Shown here: positions 1-10,050 of the stretch, in pieces
Numbering within the stretch: the first letter of the stretch is position 1
Layout: the number at the start of each line of letters is the position of its first letter
NCBI GenBank assembly: GCA_900073065.1
Contig: FJOG01000013.1
Location: forward strand, 1,204,408 to 1,268,407
Source: Phialocephala subalpina
Lineage: Eukaryota; Ascomycota; Leotiomycetes; Helotiales; Mollisiaceae
Direction: 5' to 3'
Length of the DNA: 64,000 bases
Made by a program: the position numbers and the translations under genes
Notes under the pieces: model-generated
The model's input: only the letters and a program-made list of their open reading frames with translations
Database searches by the model: none
What the model was told of the DNA's origin: nothing

Positions 1-118
1 TGAGAAGAGAGATCGAGGCCCCACCTCGGCATCCCCAGATGTGAGGTTGGCGCTTGCTCTGTTGATTGTTGGTATGAGAATATGTAAGGACACGAGAATG
101 CTGGGGCAATTCCATGTC

Positions 119-1020
119 TCAAACCGACTCGTCACCAGAAGCCACCCACCATTCCATCTCGATCGTGTCCCCACTCATGGCCGCCGATAACCCCGCCCAC
201 GACTCACCGATAGCCTTCTCCAAGTTGGACTGAGTATCGACGACTTCGTAACTTATGTTCCTGCGATAATCCGATATCTCAATTCGCAGCTTGCCTCCAT
301 CAGGGAAACCTTTTCCCTTTAGCAACCCCTGAATCTTCTCTAGTGTAATCGTCTCCAGCCTAACATCCCGATCGTCCCAGTCCGTCGCCAGCTTATTAAC
401 CATAATATCGAAAGTCTTCCCCTCCGCTCCCTTGTACTAGATTAACAGTTTGCATACGTACAGAGGATATTTCTTCTTGAGCTCCCAATCCCACTTTCCT
501 TTGGTGAGTCTTCTTTCGGAACCTCGAGATATCGCTTTTTCTTGATGGGCGATGTCTTGCGTCGGCGTTGGACACTAAGTTGTTTGAGCATTTGAGCCTG
601 CTTCGTAACCCATTTCGAAAGCACCTCAACCCACCAATGTAGAGGTACTGCTATAAGCTCCGCCAGTATGACCCATGCCAACTGCTGGGCGGCGTACAGC
701 TCGAAGCTCAGTGAGTATATCAGTGTCTGATCAGTCGAAGAGACAAGCTTGCTCAACGCATCTCGCAAGTCCTTCTCGGCGCGAAGATACTGTTTGCCTG
801 TGACTTGAAACCCTCGAGTAATGGCCTCCATTAACACATATGTGATCGGCGTTGCTTTGCCGGTGTTCCAGAAGTCGTCATCAGGAGGAACTTGACCTTG
901 ACCTTTAGTGATCAAGCCGGGATCGCGAGGATCGATACATGGGAAGATCTCGAGAGGGATCTTTTGAGGGGTAGCTGGTTGACGCTCGTGAGCCTGTGTA
1001 GTGTTTGGTATGGGTGCCAT
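119..1020 (-). CDS. Unrecognised protein, exon structure unresolved
   Basis: Two open segments on the minus strand look like parts of one gene. The upstream one (1020 to about 460) starts MAPIPNTTQ and has an amphipathic, Leu/Trp-rich middle (LAWVILAELIAVPLHWW). The downstream one (about 437 to 119) ends WWVASGDESV. They are in different frames, and I recognise no domain. Another frame reads smoothly (KWDWELKKKYPLY, about 500-460), then hits a TAG, then continues in frame as YKGAEGKTFDI. Removing 21 nt that begin GTATGC and end CTAG would join them, but that is too short for an ordinary intron. A second, upstream junction is also needed. The gene may be real with a mis-resolved intron, or decayed. 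No function can be given. Confidence 0.45.
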
Positions 1021-1659
1021 GTTGAAGTTTGAAGGTTATTGTTTGGGAGTCGCGTGGTTGAAGGATCAAGATCGATATTTAGAGATCGCGAGTTCGAAAA
1101 GTCAATAGACTCGTCATCCAGTGAGTACGGGTGATTGTACCGCAGTGTTGTTTATAGATCGCCTAGAAATCGTGAAGTTATGGCTCGATGTATGGATCTT
1201 CGGGGCTGCGTTGTTGTGAAGATCGTGAGGTCGAGAGCTTTACCTTCAATGGCGTTGCTGGTGATATACGGTGGTGAGGATCGTGAGGTTGAGAGCTTCA
1301 CCTTTGGCGGGGTCGCTGGTGATGGTGTGGTTGTGAGGATCGGCAAGTTGTGGGACTCAAATCTAGGGGACGGAGAAATGGCATGATACCTTCCTTCCTT
1401 TTCCGTTGCCATAAAAGTAGGATTTTGGAAAATGTTCCTTGTGAACACAAACCATACCATGTGGATAAAGGTACCGCTGCTCCTTACCAACCAATGACCG
1501 CGAATAATTCAAGAAGATGCAAATCTCAAGGTGCAGACCGTGGCGCGAGACTGTTTAAGAAACTCTCACTTATCTACAAAAACGCCTTGACTATGCTGCG
1601 ATCGGAAGACCAAGAACCCCACCCATTTTGGTATCTCCCAAACGCCATTCAAAAAAAAC
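1021..1659. other. Intergenic, upstream of the 119-1020 gene, with direct repeats
   Basis: This lies between the start of the first gene and the 3' end of ADE5,7. It holds a short direct repeat (1216-1342, listed separately). The small ORFs here (1135-1386, 1350-1769) have repeat-driven or low-information translations, and I do not call them genes. Confidence 0.6.
1216..1342. repeat. 58-59 bp direct repeat, two copies plus a partial third
   Basis: Copies begin near 1216, 1274 and 1333, each with GTGA(A/G)GATCG. The first two share the order GATCGTGAGGT, GAGAGCTT, ACCTT, TTGCTGGTGAT or CGCTGGTGAT with scattered substitutions. The third copy is only about 10 nt. The repeat lies about 200 bp upstream of the start of the 119-1020 gene. 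Function unknown. Confidence 0.75.
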
Positions 1660-4474
1660 TCAATTATCCCATGTTTGCAAATTCTTCAAAACGCAGCCTT
1701 CAGTTGAACGAGAAACAAGCTTTCCAATGGTATAGACCTTCTCGCCAGCAGCCTCGAGTTCGGAAATGACTTGATAAGCACTCTCTTTGCTGACAATGGC
1801 AACCATGCCAATGCCAGTGTTGAAGGTTCGGCCCATTTCCGACGCAGCGACATTACCATTCTCCTTCAGCCACTTGAAGACCGGAGGGAATTGCCAGGCT
1901 GAGACGTCGACTTCGGCTGCGAGATGTTCGGACAATGCTCGTGGGATGTTCTCGGTCAAGCCACCACCGGTGATGTGTGCGAGTCCCTTGAGCAACTTCT
2001 GCTTGACAACAGGCAATAGAGGATGGACGTAGATTCTGGTTGGCGTCAAGAGGCTCAGACCAACAGAAGTTTCCTTGTTCCAGGGGGCAGGATCATGGTA
2101 TGAGATTCCAGAGCGCGCAACGATCTTTCGCACGAGTGAGAAGCCGTTTGAGTGGAGGCCATTTGAAGCGATACCAAGCAAAACATCACCCTCAACCATA
2201 AGGTCTTTCCTTGGAAGGCGGTCTTCCTTCAGCATAGCTCCAACGGCGCAACCGGCAGCATCATAATCGTCGTCATTGTACATGCCCGGCATCTCCGCGG
2301 TCTCCCCCCCGGCTAAGACGCTGCTGCACATTGTGCACCCTACTGACACGCCTTTGACAAAGGCTGCGAAGATATCTTTGTTTAGTTTACTGCAGCCAAT
2401 GTAGTCGACAAATTGAAGAGGTTCTGCTCCTTGGACGATGAGGTCGTTGGCATTCATTGCCACCAGGTCGATTCCTACTGTATCGTGCTTGCCCATGACT
2501 TGAGCAACCATGAGCTTCGTGCCAACGCCATCAATGCAAGTGACCTATGCCGTTAGTCTGATTGTCCCAGTAGTGCAGGACAATGATAGAAGGAATTGGC
2601 TTACTATAATAGGAGCTCCAGGATAACCAGCGGCATCCAAGTCCAGTTCGCCTCCAAATCCACCGATTACTCCATCAGCGCCTGGCCTACGCGTTGCCGC
2701 GGTAAGCTAACTCCATGTCAGTCTTGAATGTCCTTTCTTACTCGGGATAACGCAAAATGCAAACCTCTTTGATCCGCTCAACAAAGTCATTCCCACCTTC
2801 GATACTAACACCCGCGGAAGCATAGGTTAGTGCTTCGCGGGTCGCAGCTGTCGGCTTGAATGCTCGATGTGCAATGTCCTTACGGAAGAACATCCCGTCA
2901 AATTTGATGGATTCGACGCCTGTATTCACGAATGGTTGTCAGTCTTTAGAAGTCCATGAAAGTCGGGGACATTGTACTCACCGATATACGCCTTCTTAAC
3001 CGCCTGCTCGAGATTCTCGGCTACCGCTTGTGATGCAATCACACGGCCACCAGAGGTCTGCAATTGTCCGTCCTTTATGGATGTCCCGGCGTGGAAGATA
3101 TTAGTCTCCGCTGGAGGCACCTGGACGGACATTGCGGTGCCTTTCGCATACGATCCAGGATACCCACCCGCGGCAACAACGACTGTTGCGCTTGCCCCGG
3201 CGGAGACCGTGACTGGTACAATGTCTAGATGACCTTCCGTACAAGCAACCATGATTTCGGCAAGATCGCTGCTCATGAGGGGCAACAAGGTCTGAGTTTC
3301 CGGGTCTCCGAATCGGACGTTGTATTCCAGGACTTTCGGGCCGTTCTTGGTAATCATGAGCCCCGTGAACAGAGTCCCGCGGAAAGGCATCCGCTCCGCT
3401 CTGAATCCGGCAATTGTGGGTTGTAAGACCGTCCGCTCTACCTCCGCAATCAACTCCTTGTTAGCAATATTCGTTGGCGCCTGAGGTAAAACAGTCAGCG
3501 AAATTCTCGATAAAGAATTTCCCAGAAAAACTGGGACATTGGTTCGAGAGAAGTCAACACCTACATAGCATCCCATTCCACCAGTATTAGGACCCTGGTC
3601 TCCATCGAATATTCTCTTGTGGTCTTGGGCCGGAGGCAAGGAGTGGATGGTGTACCCTATGGCCCAGTCAGTTATCAGGAAGCAGGATTGAATGTCCCAC
3701 TAACTAGGGGACTTTCACGCACACTCCAAAACTGGGAGGCCTTACCATCGCTGAAACTGAGGATGCTCAATTCATCACCTTCCAAGAACTCCTCAATGAC
3801 CACCTCGTCCCCAGCAGAACCAAACTCATGATTGAGCATGATCTCCTTCAGAGCCGCGTGTGCCTCTTCCTTTGTAGTAGGAATGATGACGCCCTTCCCA
3901 CCTGCCAAACCGCTTGCCTTGATGACAACATGGTGGTTGATGCTATCTAGGTATCTTGACGCGTCTTCGTAGTTGGAGAAGTTCTCATAAGCCGCGGTGG
4001 GGATGTTATATTTCTTCATGAAGTCCTTGGCAAAAGTCTTGCTCCCCTCCATGCGGGCTGCCTCCTTCGATGGTCCATAGCATCGAATGCCAGCATTTCT
4101 GAAATATCCCTCGATGCCATCGACAAGAGGGGCCTCGGGGCCAGGAACGACGAGATTGACCTTGTTCTTCTGAGCGAGGGCGACGAGACCTGCGTAGTCG
4201 TCTTGTTTGACGCTGTCATCGTTCGTGGTTTTGGGGCAGGTTGCGGTTCCGCCATTGCCTGGAACCTTTTGCATAACGTTAGAATTATTCGAATCGTATC
4301 CAAGTAATTTCTAGCGAGAAATATCCCCTGTGAATGTCCTGCAGAAGGAAGGACATTTAAAAGCGCGTAACTTACAGCGATAATGCTCTCCACGAAGGGG
4401 CTTTGAGCGAGTTTCCATGCCAAAGCATGCTCCCTCCCTCCGTTCCCCACTAATAGAATACGAATGGGTTCCAT
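1660..4474 (-). CDS. ADE5,7: Bifunctional GAR synthetase / AIR synthetase
   Basis: De novo purine synthesis in the cytosol. The N-terminal PurD half ligates glycine to phosphoribosylamine and the C-terminal PurM half closes the imidazole ring of AIR. PurD signatures are GNGGREHA near the start, [21 protein letters not shown] and [10 protein letters not shown]. PurM signatures are [26 protein letters not shown] and FNTGIGM. I resolve seven exons: 4474-4376, 4265-3746, 3656-3565, 3480-2982, 2919-2765, 2706-2605 and 2544-1660. They sum to 2352 nt, 783 residues, the usual size of the fused fungal enzyme. The start follows from GNGGREHA about 10 residues in. Oddity: all six introns carry a short hairpin related to AATGTCC / GGACATT (see findings). 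The gene is divergent from THR1. Confidence 0.96.
2545..2604 (-). repeat. ADE5,7 intron 6 with hairpin
   Basis: 60-nt intron, donor GTAAGC, acceptor CATAG, branch-like CTAAC. Arms ATTGTCC and GGACAAT (2561-2584 on the plus strand) pair perfectly over 7 bp around a 10-nt loop. Confidence 0.7.
2707..2764 (-). repeat. ADE5,7 intron 5 with hairpin half-site
   Basis: 58-nt intron, donor GTTTGC, acceptor GTTAG. The right arm GGACATTCA is exact. The left arm (TTATCCC) is diverged, so pairing is weak. Element at 2726-2751. Confidence 0.55.
2920..2981 (-). repeat. ADE5,7 intron 4 with hairpin
   Basis: 62-nt intron, donor GTGAGT, acceptor TACAG. On the coding strand it reads AATGTCCCC, about nine bases, then GGACTTC. 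One arm position is mismatched. Element at 2948-2974. Confidence 0.55.
3481..3564 (-). repeat. ADE5,7 intron 3 with hairpin
   Basis: 84-nt intron, donor GTAGGT, acceptor CTCAG. Coding strand AATGTCCCAG, five T, CTGGGAAATT. A 10-bp arm with one mismatch at 3516-3540. Confidence 0.65.
3657..3745 (-). repeat. ADE5,7 intron 2 with hairpin
   Basis: 89-nt intron, donor GTAAGG, acceptor CATAG. Coding strand GAAAGTCCC, nine bases, GGGACATTC. A 9-bp arm with one mismatch at 3690-3716. Confidence 0.7.
4266..4375 (-). repeat. ADE5,7 intron 1 with hairpin
   Basis: 110-nt intron, donor GTAAGT, acceptor AAAAG. Coding strand AATGTCCT, nine bases, AGGACATT. A perfect 8-bp stem at 4332-4358. Confidence 0.75.
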
Positions 4475-4700
4475 ATCAGATGTCGATTTTTTGAATGTCC
4501 TTGATGGTTGGGGACATTCCCGAGAGAAAATATCCAGCCCTGAAAAAAATATTTTGGCGGGGTGATTTGCTAGTGGAGGGGACTTCCCGCTATCGGCACG
4601 CTAAGAACAAGGCTGAGGAGTTGAAATTTTGGTAGACTCACCTCTCTCTTAGAAAATACCTTCTATTATTCCAAACGGCTCAGGACATTTAGCCTTCGTT
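4475..4700. promoter_or_regulatory. Shared divergent ADE5,7 / THR1 promoter region
   Basis: Only 226 bp separate the two start codons, so both 5' regions must fit here. A perfect inverted repeat, GAATGTCC / GGACATTC with an 11-nt loop (4493-4519), lies about 19 bp upstream of the ADE5,7 ATG and belongs to the hairpin family in its introns. AGACTCA at 4634-4640 matches six of seven bases of the Gcn4/CPC1 site TGAGTCA. Amino-acid-starvation control of both genes would fit, but that is inference. Confidence 0.5.
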
Positions 4701-5852
4701 ATGACGATCACGATAAGTACGTTCTGTGATTATTTTATGAGGCTAAACAGCTAACACCTTCCACAGAAGTACCCTGCTCCTCAGCGAACATAGGCCCCGG
4801 ATTCGATGTTATAGGACTTGCACTCTCGATATGGCTTGAAATACGCGTGGACATTGCCCAATCGGAGAAGTCTAAAGCAGTGCTGAATTGCGTGATCACG
4901 TACGAGGGCGAGGGTGCAGACGAGGTGTCGCTGAGCGCCGATAACAACCTGATCACGAGGACAGCCTTATATGTGCTGAGGTGCCACGGCCAAAGAAGTT
5001 TTCCTGCTGAGACAAGAGTTCATATAAAGAATCCTATTCCGCTTGGAAGGGGACTGGGAAGTTCTGGAGCCGCTGTGGTTGCTGGTGTGGTGCTTGGGAA
5101 TGAAGTTGGGAAGTTGGGCTTGTCCAAGGCAAGAATGCTGGATTATTGCTTGATGATTGGTGAGTTGCAATTGTTGACTGGAAGGACGAATAGCTGATGA
5201 GGAGGTAGAACGTCATCCCGACAATGTGGCAGCAGCTCTGTATGGTGGGTTCGTGGGAACATATCTCAACGATTTGAGCCCTGAGGACACTGAGAGAAAG
5301 GAGATCCCCCTAAGCGAAGTTCTTCCTGAACCTGCTGGTGGTTTGGACACTGGAAATGCTCCGCCAGAGCCTCCTGTTGGCATTGGCCATTACATGAAGT
5401 TTCCATGGGCGAAGGAGATTAAGGCGATTGCCATCATCCCGGACTTCGAGGTTGCCACAGCAAAAGCCAGAAGTGTACTTCCAACTTCGTACTCGAGAGC
5501 AGACGTTGTGTTCAACCTCCAGAGAATAGCCTTACTGCCATCTGCTTTGGGAAGGTCACCTCCAGACGCTGATCAGATCTACCTTGCCATGCAGGATAAA
5601 GTCCATCAACCCTACCGGAAAAGTCTCATACCAGGGTTGCCAGAGATCCTCCAATCAGTTACGCCAAAGTCCCATCCTGGTCTTTGTGGAATATGCCTTT
5701 CTGGTGCTGGCCCTACAATCCTCGCATTGGCAACTGAGAATTTTGATGGAATTGCAAATGTCATTCTTGATATGTTTGCAAAGAAGGATATCAAGTGCAG
5801 GTGGGAGTTGCTAGAACCAGCAGAGGAAGGCACAGCAGTCACATATAGCTGA
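4701..5852 (+). CDS. THR1: Homoserine kinase
   Basis: Phosphorylates homoserine with ATP in the aspartate-to-threonine pathway (GHMP kinase family). The protein opens MTITIKVPCSSANIGPGFD. The phosphate-binding GHMP motif is IPLGRGLGSSGAA, and the C-terminal GHMP segment shows GICLSGAGPTILAL. Three exons: 4701-4716, 4767-5159 and 5209-5852 (350 residues, normal for fungal ThrB-type kinases). The first exon is only 16 nt; using it restores the conserved N-terminal strand, which decides the start. Divergent from ADE5,7 across 226 bp, and its 3' end converges on CENP-A. Confidence 0.95.
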
Positions 5853-6070
5853 GAGATGAAGAAAGCAAGTTGATTGGACATTTATACCTGCAAAACGTGC
5901 ATAGACCCAGTCAAATATGGAGCCTTAAATCGCACATGGTCTTGAGCTATTCCGGAGCAAACAAAGCTGCCTATACCATGTAGCCCACATCTCCATGTAG
6001 TAATAACCAGCCACCCTTCAACGCCATAATCAAACAAAAAGTCCTACAATCCAATGGCACGGCTATTGAC

Positions 6071-6736
6071 TTAGCCCAATCCTCCCCAAGCACCTCGAAT
6101 TCTCCTAGCAAGTTGTATATCCTTCTGCATGATTGTGACCCTCTTGGCGTGCAAAGCACAAAGATTCGTATCCTCGAAGAGATGTACTAGGAATGCCTCG
6201 GAAGCCTCTTGAAGAGCTTGTATAGCCTGCGATTGCCAACGCATTCCTTCACCGGCGGGACGTAGAGTAAGAGCTATTTCACGGACCTAGTTTGATTAGT
6301 TATAACTCAGAGATTAGTGATGTATTGTGACTTACGAGTCGCGAGAAAGGTAGTTTGAGTAGCAATAGGTCCGTCGATCGTTGGAATTTTCTGATCTCTT
6401 GCAAAGCTTTCGTACCTGGCTTATATCTGCGCTTCTTTCGAACTGGTACTGGGTCGCCAGCTATTGCAAACACGTCAGTCTTGATGCTTAGTGCGTGCAT
6501 GAATGCAGATGCCATGGTGACAGCGTCCGCTGGCGCATGAACATCTGGGACAGCAACTTACGCTCAACTGCACCTGCACCGCTTCTTCTCTTTCCTCCAG
6601 TGCTCAATCTCTTTCCTGCCGCCTTGGGACCCATGCTTGGTGTAGTCTTGCCTACAGTCTTGCCTGATGGTCTACCTCTCTTCGGAGTTGAAGAGGATTC
6701 ACCCAAGGTGCGCATCCGCTTCTGAGCTTGTGACAT
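6071..6736 (-). CDS. CSE4: Centromeric histone H3 variant CENP-A
   Basis: Replaces histone H3 in centromeric nucleosomes and recruits the kinetochore. The histone fold begins [24 protein letters not shown] and continues [16 protein letters not shown]. Loop 1 is longer and different from canonical H3 ([13 protein letters not shown]), and the C-terminal part reads [20 protein letters not shown], all CENP-A features. The N-terminal tail is short, basic and unlike the H3 tail (no ARTKQTARK). Three exons: 6736-6562, 6460-6336 and 6286-6071 (171 residues). The two introns interrupt the tail/fold boundary and the start of helix 2. It is divergent from the derlin gene over 618 bp. Confidence 0.95.
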
Positions 6737-7354
6737 CTTCGACGAAAGCGGGCATTCGCGTCGCTATAGCAGTGGAATGTACCAATAGTGCCAAGTTCTG
6801 CAATTTTGAGGAATGCGACTCGGATTTCATGCGATTGACCTGAAATTCGAGGGGCTGGGAGGGCTATCGTTTTGCGCGCGTCGACGCGATTGCTCGTGTT
6901 GAGGTGTGCGCCAGCGTCGAAATGACAATATGACGTGTTTTATTCTTATGATGCCTCAATCAGACTTTCTTCAAGTGTAAATATAGGTCTTGAGCCTCAA
7001 TGACCTCCTCCACAGAAGATGTGCTGCGATCTTCGAGGTCTGTTTACTTTGCAAGGCGGCCGAGCAACAACACTAGCCTTCCGTAAGGTTAATGTGGCGG
7101 TGCAACCTAAATCCGATAACGCCACCTCGGGCCGCCTCCGCTTGATAACGCAGCTCCGAAGAGGACACTCAATCAGGGTCCATAAAGAAATACTGACACG
7201 TTACGGACATTCACCTTCTTTCATCGATGAGTATTTTAACGACTTGACCTCGCTTTAAAGCTTTGCGCCGTCCGCAATACATAATCGACACTCTGCAGAT
7301 ATTGTCTGCAACCATAGGATTCAGGAGGCTTATTCAACCCCTCTTACGAACAAT
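6737..7354. other. Divergent intergenic region, CENP-A / derlin
   Basis: It separates two divergently transcribed genes and should hold both promoters. A 79-codon ORF (7019-7258) has no recognisable content. I see no repeat or RNA gene. Confidence 0.55.
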
Positions 7355-8262
7355 ATGGATCAAATGATGGGTGGAGGTGATGGAGGAATCGGCGGACAAG
7401 CAGGATTCCCGCTGGAGACATGGTGGTGGGAGAGTAAGAAGCCTCTTTCCCTACAACAGCTGCATAGATTCTCATTGGCCTTTGCGACCTTCGATCCCAA
7501 CAAGTCAACCCGGAGCTGGAGCTAACAGCGTTTACAGTGCCTTTATGTACCCGGTGGTGGACCACAGCTACCGTCTTAACAAGCGCTCTTGTACAATGCC
7601 AGATAGTCACTCCTTTCCAGCTATTCTACAGCTTCCGCGCTGTATTTGGAAAGTCTCAGGTACGAACCAACTTCCTTCATCGTTGCCAAAAGAGTCAAGA
7701 CTGACATATATCGTAGTATTGGCGACTACTCACAACTTTCCTCTACTTCGGCCCTCTATCCCTCGATCTCGTATTCCACGTCTTCTTCCTCACTCGATAC
7801 TCCCGATTACTTGAAGAGTCATCTGGCCGATCACCCGCACACTTCTCCTGGCTCTTACTTTACGCAACGACATGCTTGATATGTCTATCACCGTTAGTGT
7901 CCATGCCGTTCCTTGGCCATCCTCTATCTTCGACGCTTGTATACATATGGTCGAGACGGAATCCAGATACCCAGCTCAGCTTCCTCGGCCTGCTGGTATT
8001 CACAGCCCCATGGCTACCGTGGGTGCTTATGCTATTCAGCTTGGTGGTCCATGGCATGATTCCCAAAGATGAGATCATGGGAGTAGTGATCGGACATGTG
8101 TGGTACTTCTTCGCAGACGTTTGGCCACCACTACATAACGGCCAGAAACCTCTCGACCCTCCTATGTGGTGGAGACGACTTTTCGAGGGCAGACCGAGAG
8201 AGGAGACTGCGGATGAGGTCAACAATGAGATTGCGGTCGCAGCCGCGCCAGAAGTACGATAA
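7355..8262 (+). CDS. DER1: Derlin, ER-associated degradation membrane protein
   Basis: Rhomboid-like pseudoprotease of the ER membrane that helps retrotranslocate misfolded proteins. After a Gly-rich N-terminus comes the derlin block with TRWWTTATVLTSALVQ, then PFQLFYSFRAVFGKSQYWRLLTTFLYFG, LSLDLVFHVFFLTRYSRLLE and several hydrophobic helices. It ends in a charged cytosolic tail (EETADEVNNEIAVAAAPEVR). Three exons: 7355-7433, 7538-7659 and 7717-8262 (248 residues). The WR motif of derlins is visible as YWRLLTTF. DER1 versus DFM1-type paralogue cannot be settled here. The tail lacks an obvious SHP box. Confidence 0.9.
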
Positions 8263-8583
8263 ATGAGCATTGGGCTAGGGCAGGCATAAAAGGGGTTTGG
8301 CGTATATGATGAGCATGAGACTTGAGATCTTTGAATAAGGAAGGATTCAAGATGTTTTTGGGTTGGCGTTTGAGTGTGTTTCTGATACCAAATTCATTTC
8401 TTCCCACGTGGAATTTTCCAATGGCCAAAATGTCCTAAGCATGGTGAATGTCGAAGCAATAATAATTGTTCGTTACGCCATCCATACTTTGGACAATACT
8501 AGAATGATTATGGGTGTCTCGGACATCACTTGGGCTGGTAATGTTCGGACGACATTTGAACATCAGACGGACTTTCTTCGACG
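8263..8583. other. Convergent 3' intergenic region, derlin / SDR
   Basis: Convergent 3' ends. It contains several loose TGTCC/GGACA words (near 8433 and 8519) but no paired hairpin as in ADE5,7. No gene seen. Confidence 0.5.
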
Positions 8584-9801
8584 CTATGACCCAGTATCCA
8601 TCCTTCCAGAGTCCTCGCCATCCTCGTCCTTACTCTCATCGCCAAGCTGAGCATCCGGTGCCACAGGGAAATGCAAATGTTTCCAATCCTCCAACTCCTC
8701 AATAATTGACCTTAACCTATCCCTGATACTCTCAATGGCATAACTTCCCAACAGCAACCGCAATGGAGGGTAGGAGCAGTGGCCCAGCTGCCATACCAAC
8801 TCTGCACACTTGACTGCACTCGTAGGCTGCTTATCTCCCAACCACTGCACCATCCTCTTTGCATGCAACGCGGGAGAAGTAGCATGACTATACGGCTCAC
8901 TCGCCGGCTTAATCAAAAAGTGTCCCCAAGTCGGCAAAGGATTACTCTCCCAATCCGGTTCATCCCTCCTCACCAACCCAGGCTCCACCAATGTAGCCTT
9001 AATATTGAAACTATCAATCTCATAAAGCATCGCCTCAATCAACCCCTCCACCGCATATTTCGTAGCACAATATGGTCCCAAACCCGGGACACCCAACGCC
9101 CCACTCGTGGAACTGAAAATCAAATACCTGCCCGCGCCTTGTTCCCTGAAATAAGGCAAGCTCAATTGAAGAATATTCAACGTCCCCATAAAGTTTGTCT
9201 CAAACTGATTCCGAACCTCATGATCATCCTGATCTTCACAAGCGCCAATAACTCCATACCCTGAACAGTTTGCTATGATATCAACGTGTCCGAAATGAGA
9301 GATGGCGTTCTCGATGACTTCGTTGACGGATTCGCGGGCTCGTACGTCACAGAGGGTTCCGAGGCAGTTCTCATGCCAGCCTTGCATCGATGCGAGTGTG
9401 TTTTCGAAGGTTCGGCCTACAGCGCAGACGAGGTCGCCTTGGTTGAGACAGCAGCGGACGAGGCTGCGGCCCATGTGTCCTGTTGCTCCGAAGACCTGGA
9501 GGCGTGTATATATTAGCTTTCTGTCCTCTTTAAGAAGCAAGTCTTTGGTCAGATGTCTGTTAAACCCGCAGGAATCTCCTATTCGAAGCTAATAGGGCAT
9601 ACGTACAATCCATACAAGCTGCTTCGCTGGATTCCCAGCTCCAGGAGGATCACAGCTCATGGGCAGCTGGAGCTTCGACTTGGTGGCGCTGTTGCTGCTT
9701 TCGGGCGACATGGCGGCGACATCGCCATTTTGATCTGGAGGGTTGAGGCCGCTGAGTGCTCCATCTTGATATTCCATCTCATCGTGTGTGTACCGTCTCA
9801 C
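8584..9801 (-). CDS. Short-chain dehydrogenase/reductase
   Basis: NAD(P)-dependent oxidoreductase of unknown substrate. The Rossmann nucleotide-binding motif is VFGATGHMG. It is followed by a catalytic Ser segment (FSSTSGALG) and the catalytic YxxxK (YCATKYAVEG), the classical SDR order. NCSGYGVIG fits the NAG-type structural motif. Two exons: 9801-9607 and 9495-8584 (up to 368 residues); the splice joins the start of the Rossmann strand in frame. An in-frame Met a few codons downstream (MEYQDG) is an alternative start. The N-terminal 60 residues are low-complexity, with no clear targeting signal. The C-terminal tail is acidic. Confidence 0.85.
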
Positions 9802-10050
9802 AGGTCGCGGTCATTGGCTGCATGGCGTGTGAGGCGGAAGAAGGAGGAGATGATTTGCTGAGGGGTTGAAGTGGGGTTGTCGTGCGGGGGCTAGCGGAAT
9901 GTGGGGTTCAGGGGTTTGGCGACGACGAAGTGAAATGTTAGAGGAAGAGTTGGAGAATTGATACATTATTTGTTATACTTGAGCTAGAATGGTTTAGAAT
10001 CCTGCAGGCATATATACTTATTTTGAATATCTTCAAGAAACGCTTGAACT
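9802..10050. other. Upstream region of the SDR gene
   Basis: Short spacer between the SDR start and the end of the CBM-like pseudogene. Nothing recognisable in it. Confidence 0.4.

Noticed and set aside
1135..1386. 83-codon plus ORF
   Set aside because: Its translation follows the 58-bp direct repeat; open frame is a by-product.
8779..9264. 161-codon plus ORF opposite the SDR gene
   Set aside because: Antisense to Rossmann and YxxxK motifs; no domain of its own.
9496..9606. Hairpin in the SDR intron (CCTATT / AATAGG) as another hairpin-family member
   Set aside because: The arms share no sequence with the AATGTCC / GGACATT family.
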